From Pleomorphomonas sp. NRK KF1 (GTDB taxonomy: Bacteria; Pseudomonadota; Alphaproteobacteria; Rhizobiales; Pleomorphomonadaceae): a DNA stretch of 64,000 bases. A program made the position numbers and the translations under genes. Shown piece by piece: positions 63,859 through 64,000 of the stretch (positions within the stretch are counted from its first letter, which is position 1; every line of letters begins with the position of its first letter). Location: NCBI RefSeq assembly GCF_023721755.1, contig NZ_JAMDLH010000001.1, forward strand, positions 1,116,001 through 1,180,000, given 5' to 3'. Under the pieces are notes generated by a model. That model worked only from the letters and a program-made list of their open reading frames with translations. It ran no database searches and was not told the DNA's origin.

Positions 63859-64000
63859 TGCCATTCAAAACAAGCGCCAGATGCGCTTTTTTCACGGCCG
63901 CCATGGCGGTCGCGTTTTTTCACCAGGCAGCGCCAGCGCTGGCTCAATGCGGCAAGGCGTCCTGGTACGCCGAGCATGGCCGCACCGCGAGCGGCGAACG
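63859..64000 (+). CDS. rlpA: RlpA-like septal ring lytic transglycosylase, 5' end only
   Basis: Only the first 47 codons are inside the window. They give a signal peptide (MPFKTSARCAFFTAAMAVA... ending at APALAQ) and the start of a double-psi beta-barrel (CGKASWYAEHGRTASGE), the opening of RlpA proteins, which cleave denuded glycan strands in the cell wall. AGGA precedes the ATG by 9 bases. The SPOR domain common in RlpA cannot be checked here, so naming is provisional. Confidence 0.8.

Overview
The window is a GC-rich chromosomal segment of an alphaproteobacterium, most likely a member of the Rhizobiales/Hyphomicrobiales. The pointers are a Porin_2-type outer-membrane porin with a lone AT-rich promoter region, an Irr-type iron-control box in front of a sufS2-B-C-D-S1-T-A operon, an lpiA-acvB pair, small Rhizobiales-type proteins (DUF3126, DUF1178, DUF971), and two LacI-controlled sugar transport operons. 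The genus cannot be fixed from sequence alone. I see no rRNA, convincing tRNA, IS element, prophage, CRISPR array or sign of recent transfer; this is mostly housekeeping and nutrient-uptake chromosome.

Layout. 1-3.2 kb: 5' part of thrS and a two-gene threonine/serine exporter, both on the minus strand. 3.2-4.1 kb: gene-poor gap. 4.1-5.8 kb: a PfkB sugar-phosphate kinase and an orphan protein. 5.8-12.9 kb: a seven-gene minus-strand SUF iron-sulfur assembly operon with two cysteine desulfurases, preceded by a candidate Irr operator. 13.2-24.2 kb: an alpha/beta hydrolase with an unusual nucleophile elbow, a GIY-YIG-like small protein, two c-di-GMP proteins (one GGDEF degenerate, one GGDEF-EAL intact), rluC-crcB, kup, an L,D-transpeptidase and a DUF971 protein. 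24.4-32.5 kb: orphan membrane-anchored protein, DUF3126, cysE, an acyl/AMP ligase, an AGE-family epimerase, cysQ, a GST and a short EamA transporter.

32.7-40.6 kb: a complete beta-galactoside module: LacI regulator, binding protein, two permeases, GH2 beta-galactosidase and ATPase. GTAAA/TTTAC dyads lie in front of both the regulator and the binding protein. 40.7-46.8 kb: a second catabolic module on the minus strand (TRAP transporter dctQMP, HpcH/HpaI aldolase, ribokinase) divergent from its own LacI regulator, with two near-identical 16-bp operators in the shared promoter region. Its substrate is not evident.

46.9-50.1 kb: the widespread but poorly understood circularly permuted ATP-grasp / alpha-E / transglutaminase operon; here the transglutaminase has lost its catalytic Cys and His. 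50.3-58.1 kb: PRC-barrel protein, radC, porin, DUF4139 surface protein, DUF1178 zinc ribbon, map and sfsA. 58.1-62.1 kb: lpiA-acvB, translationally coupled synthesis and turnover of lysyl-phosphatidylglycerol. 62.3-64 kb: a MoCF-domain protein, xanthine phosphoribosyltransferase, and the 5' end of an rlpA-like gene cut by the window edge.

I did not find an obviously new multi-gene defence or mobile system. The observations most worth a second look are the Ser-to-Asp change in the alpha/beta hydrolase, the catalytically dead transglutaminase in the ATP-grasp operon, the unassigned TRAP/aldolase/kinase module with its twin operators, and the GIY-YIG-like protein.
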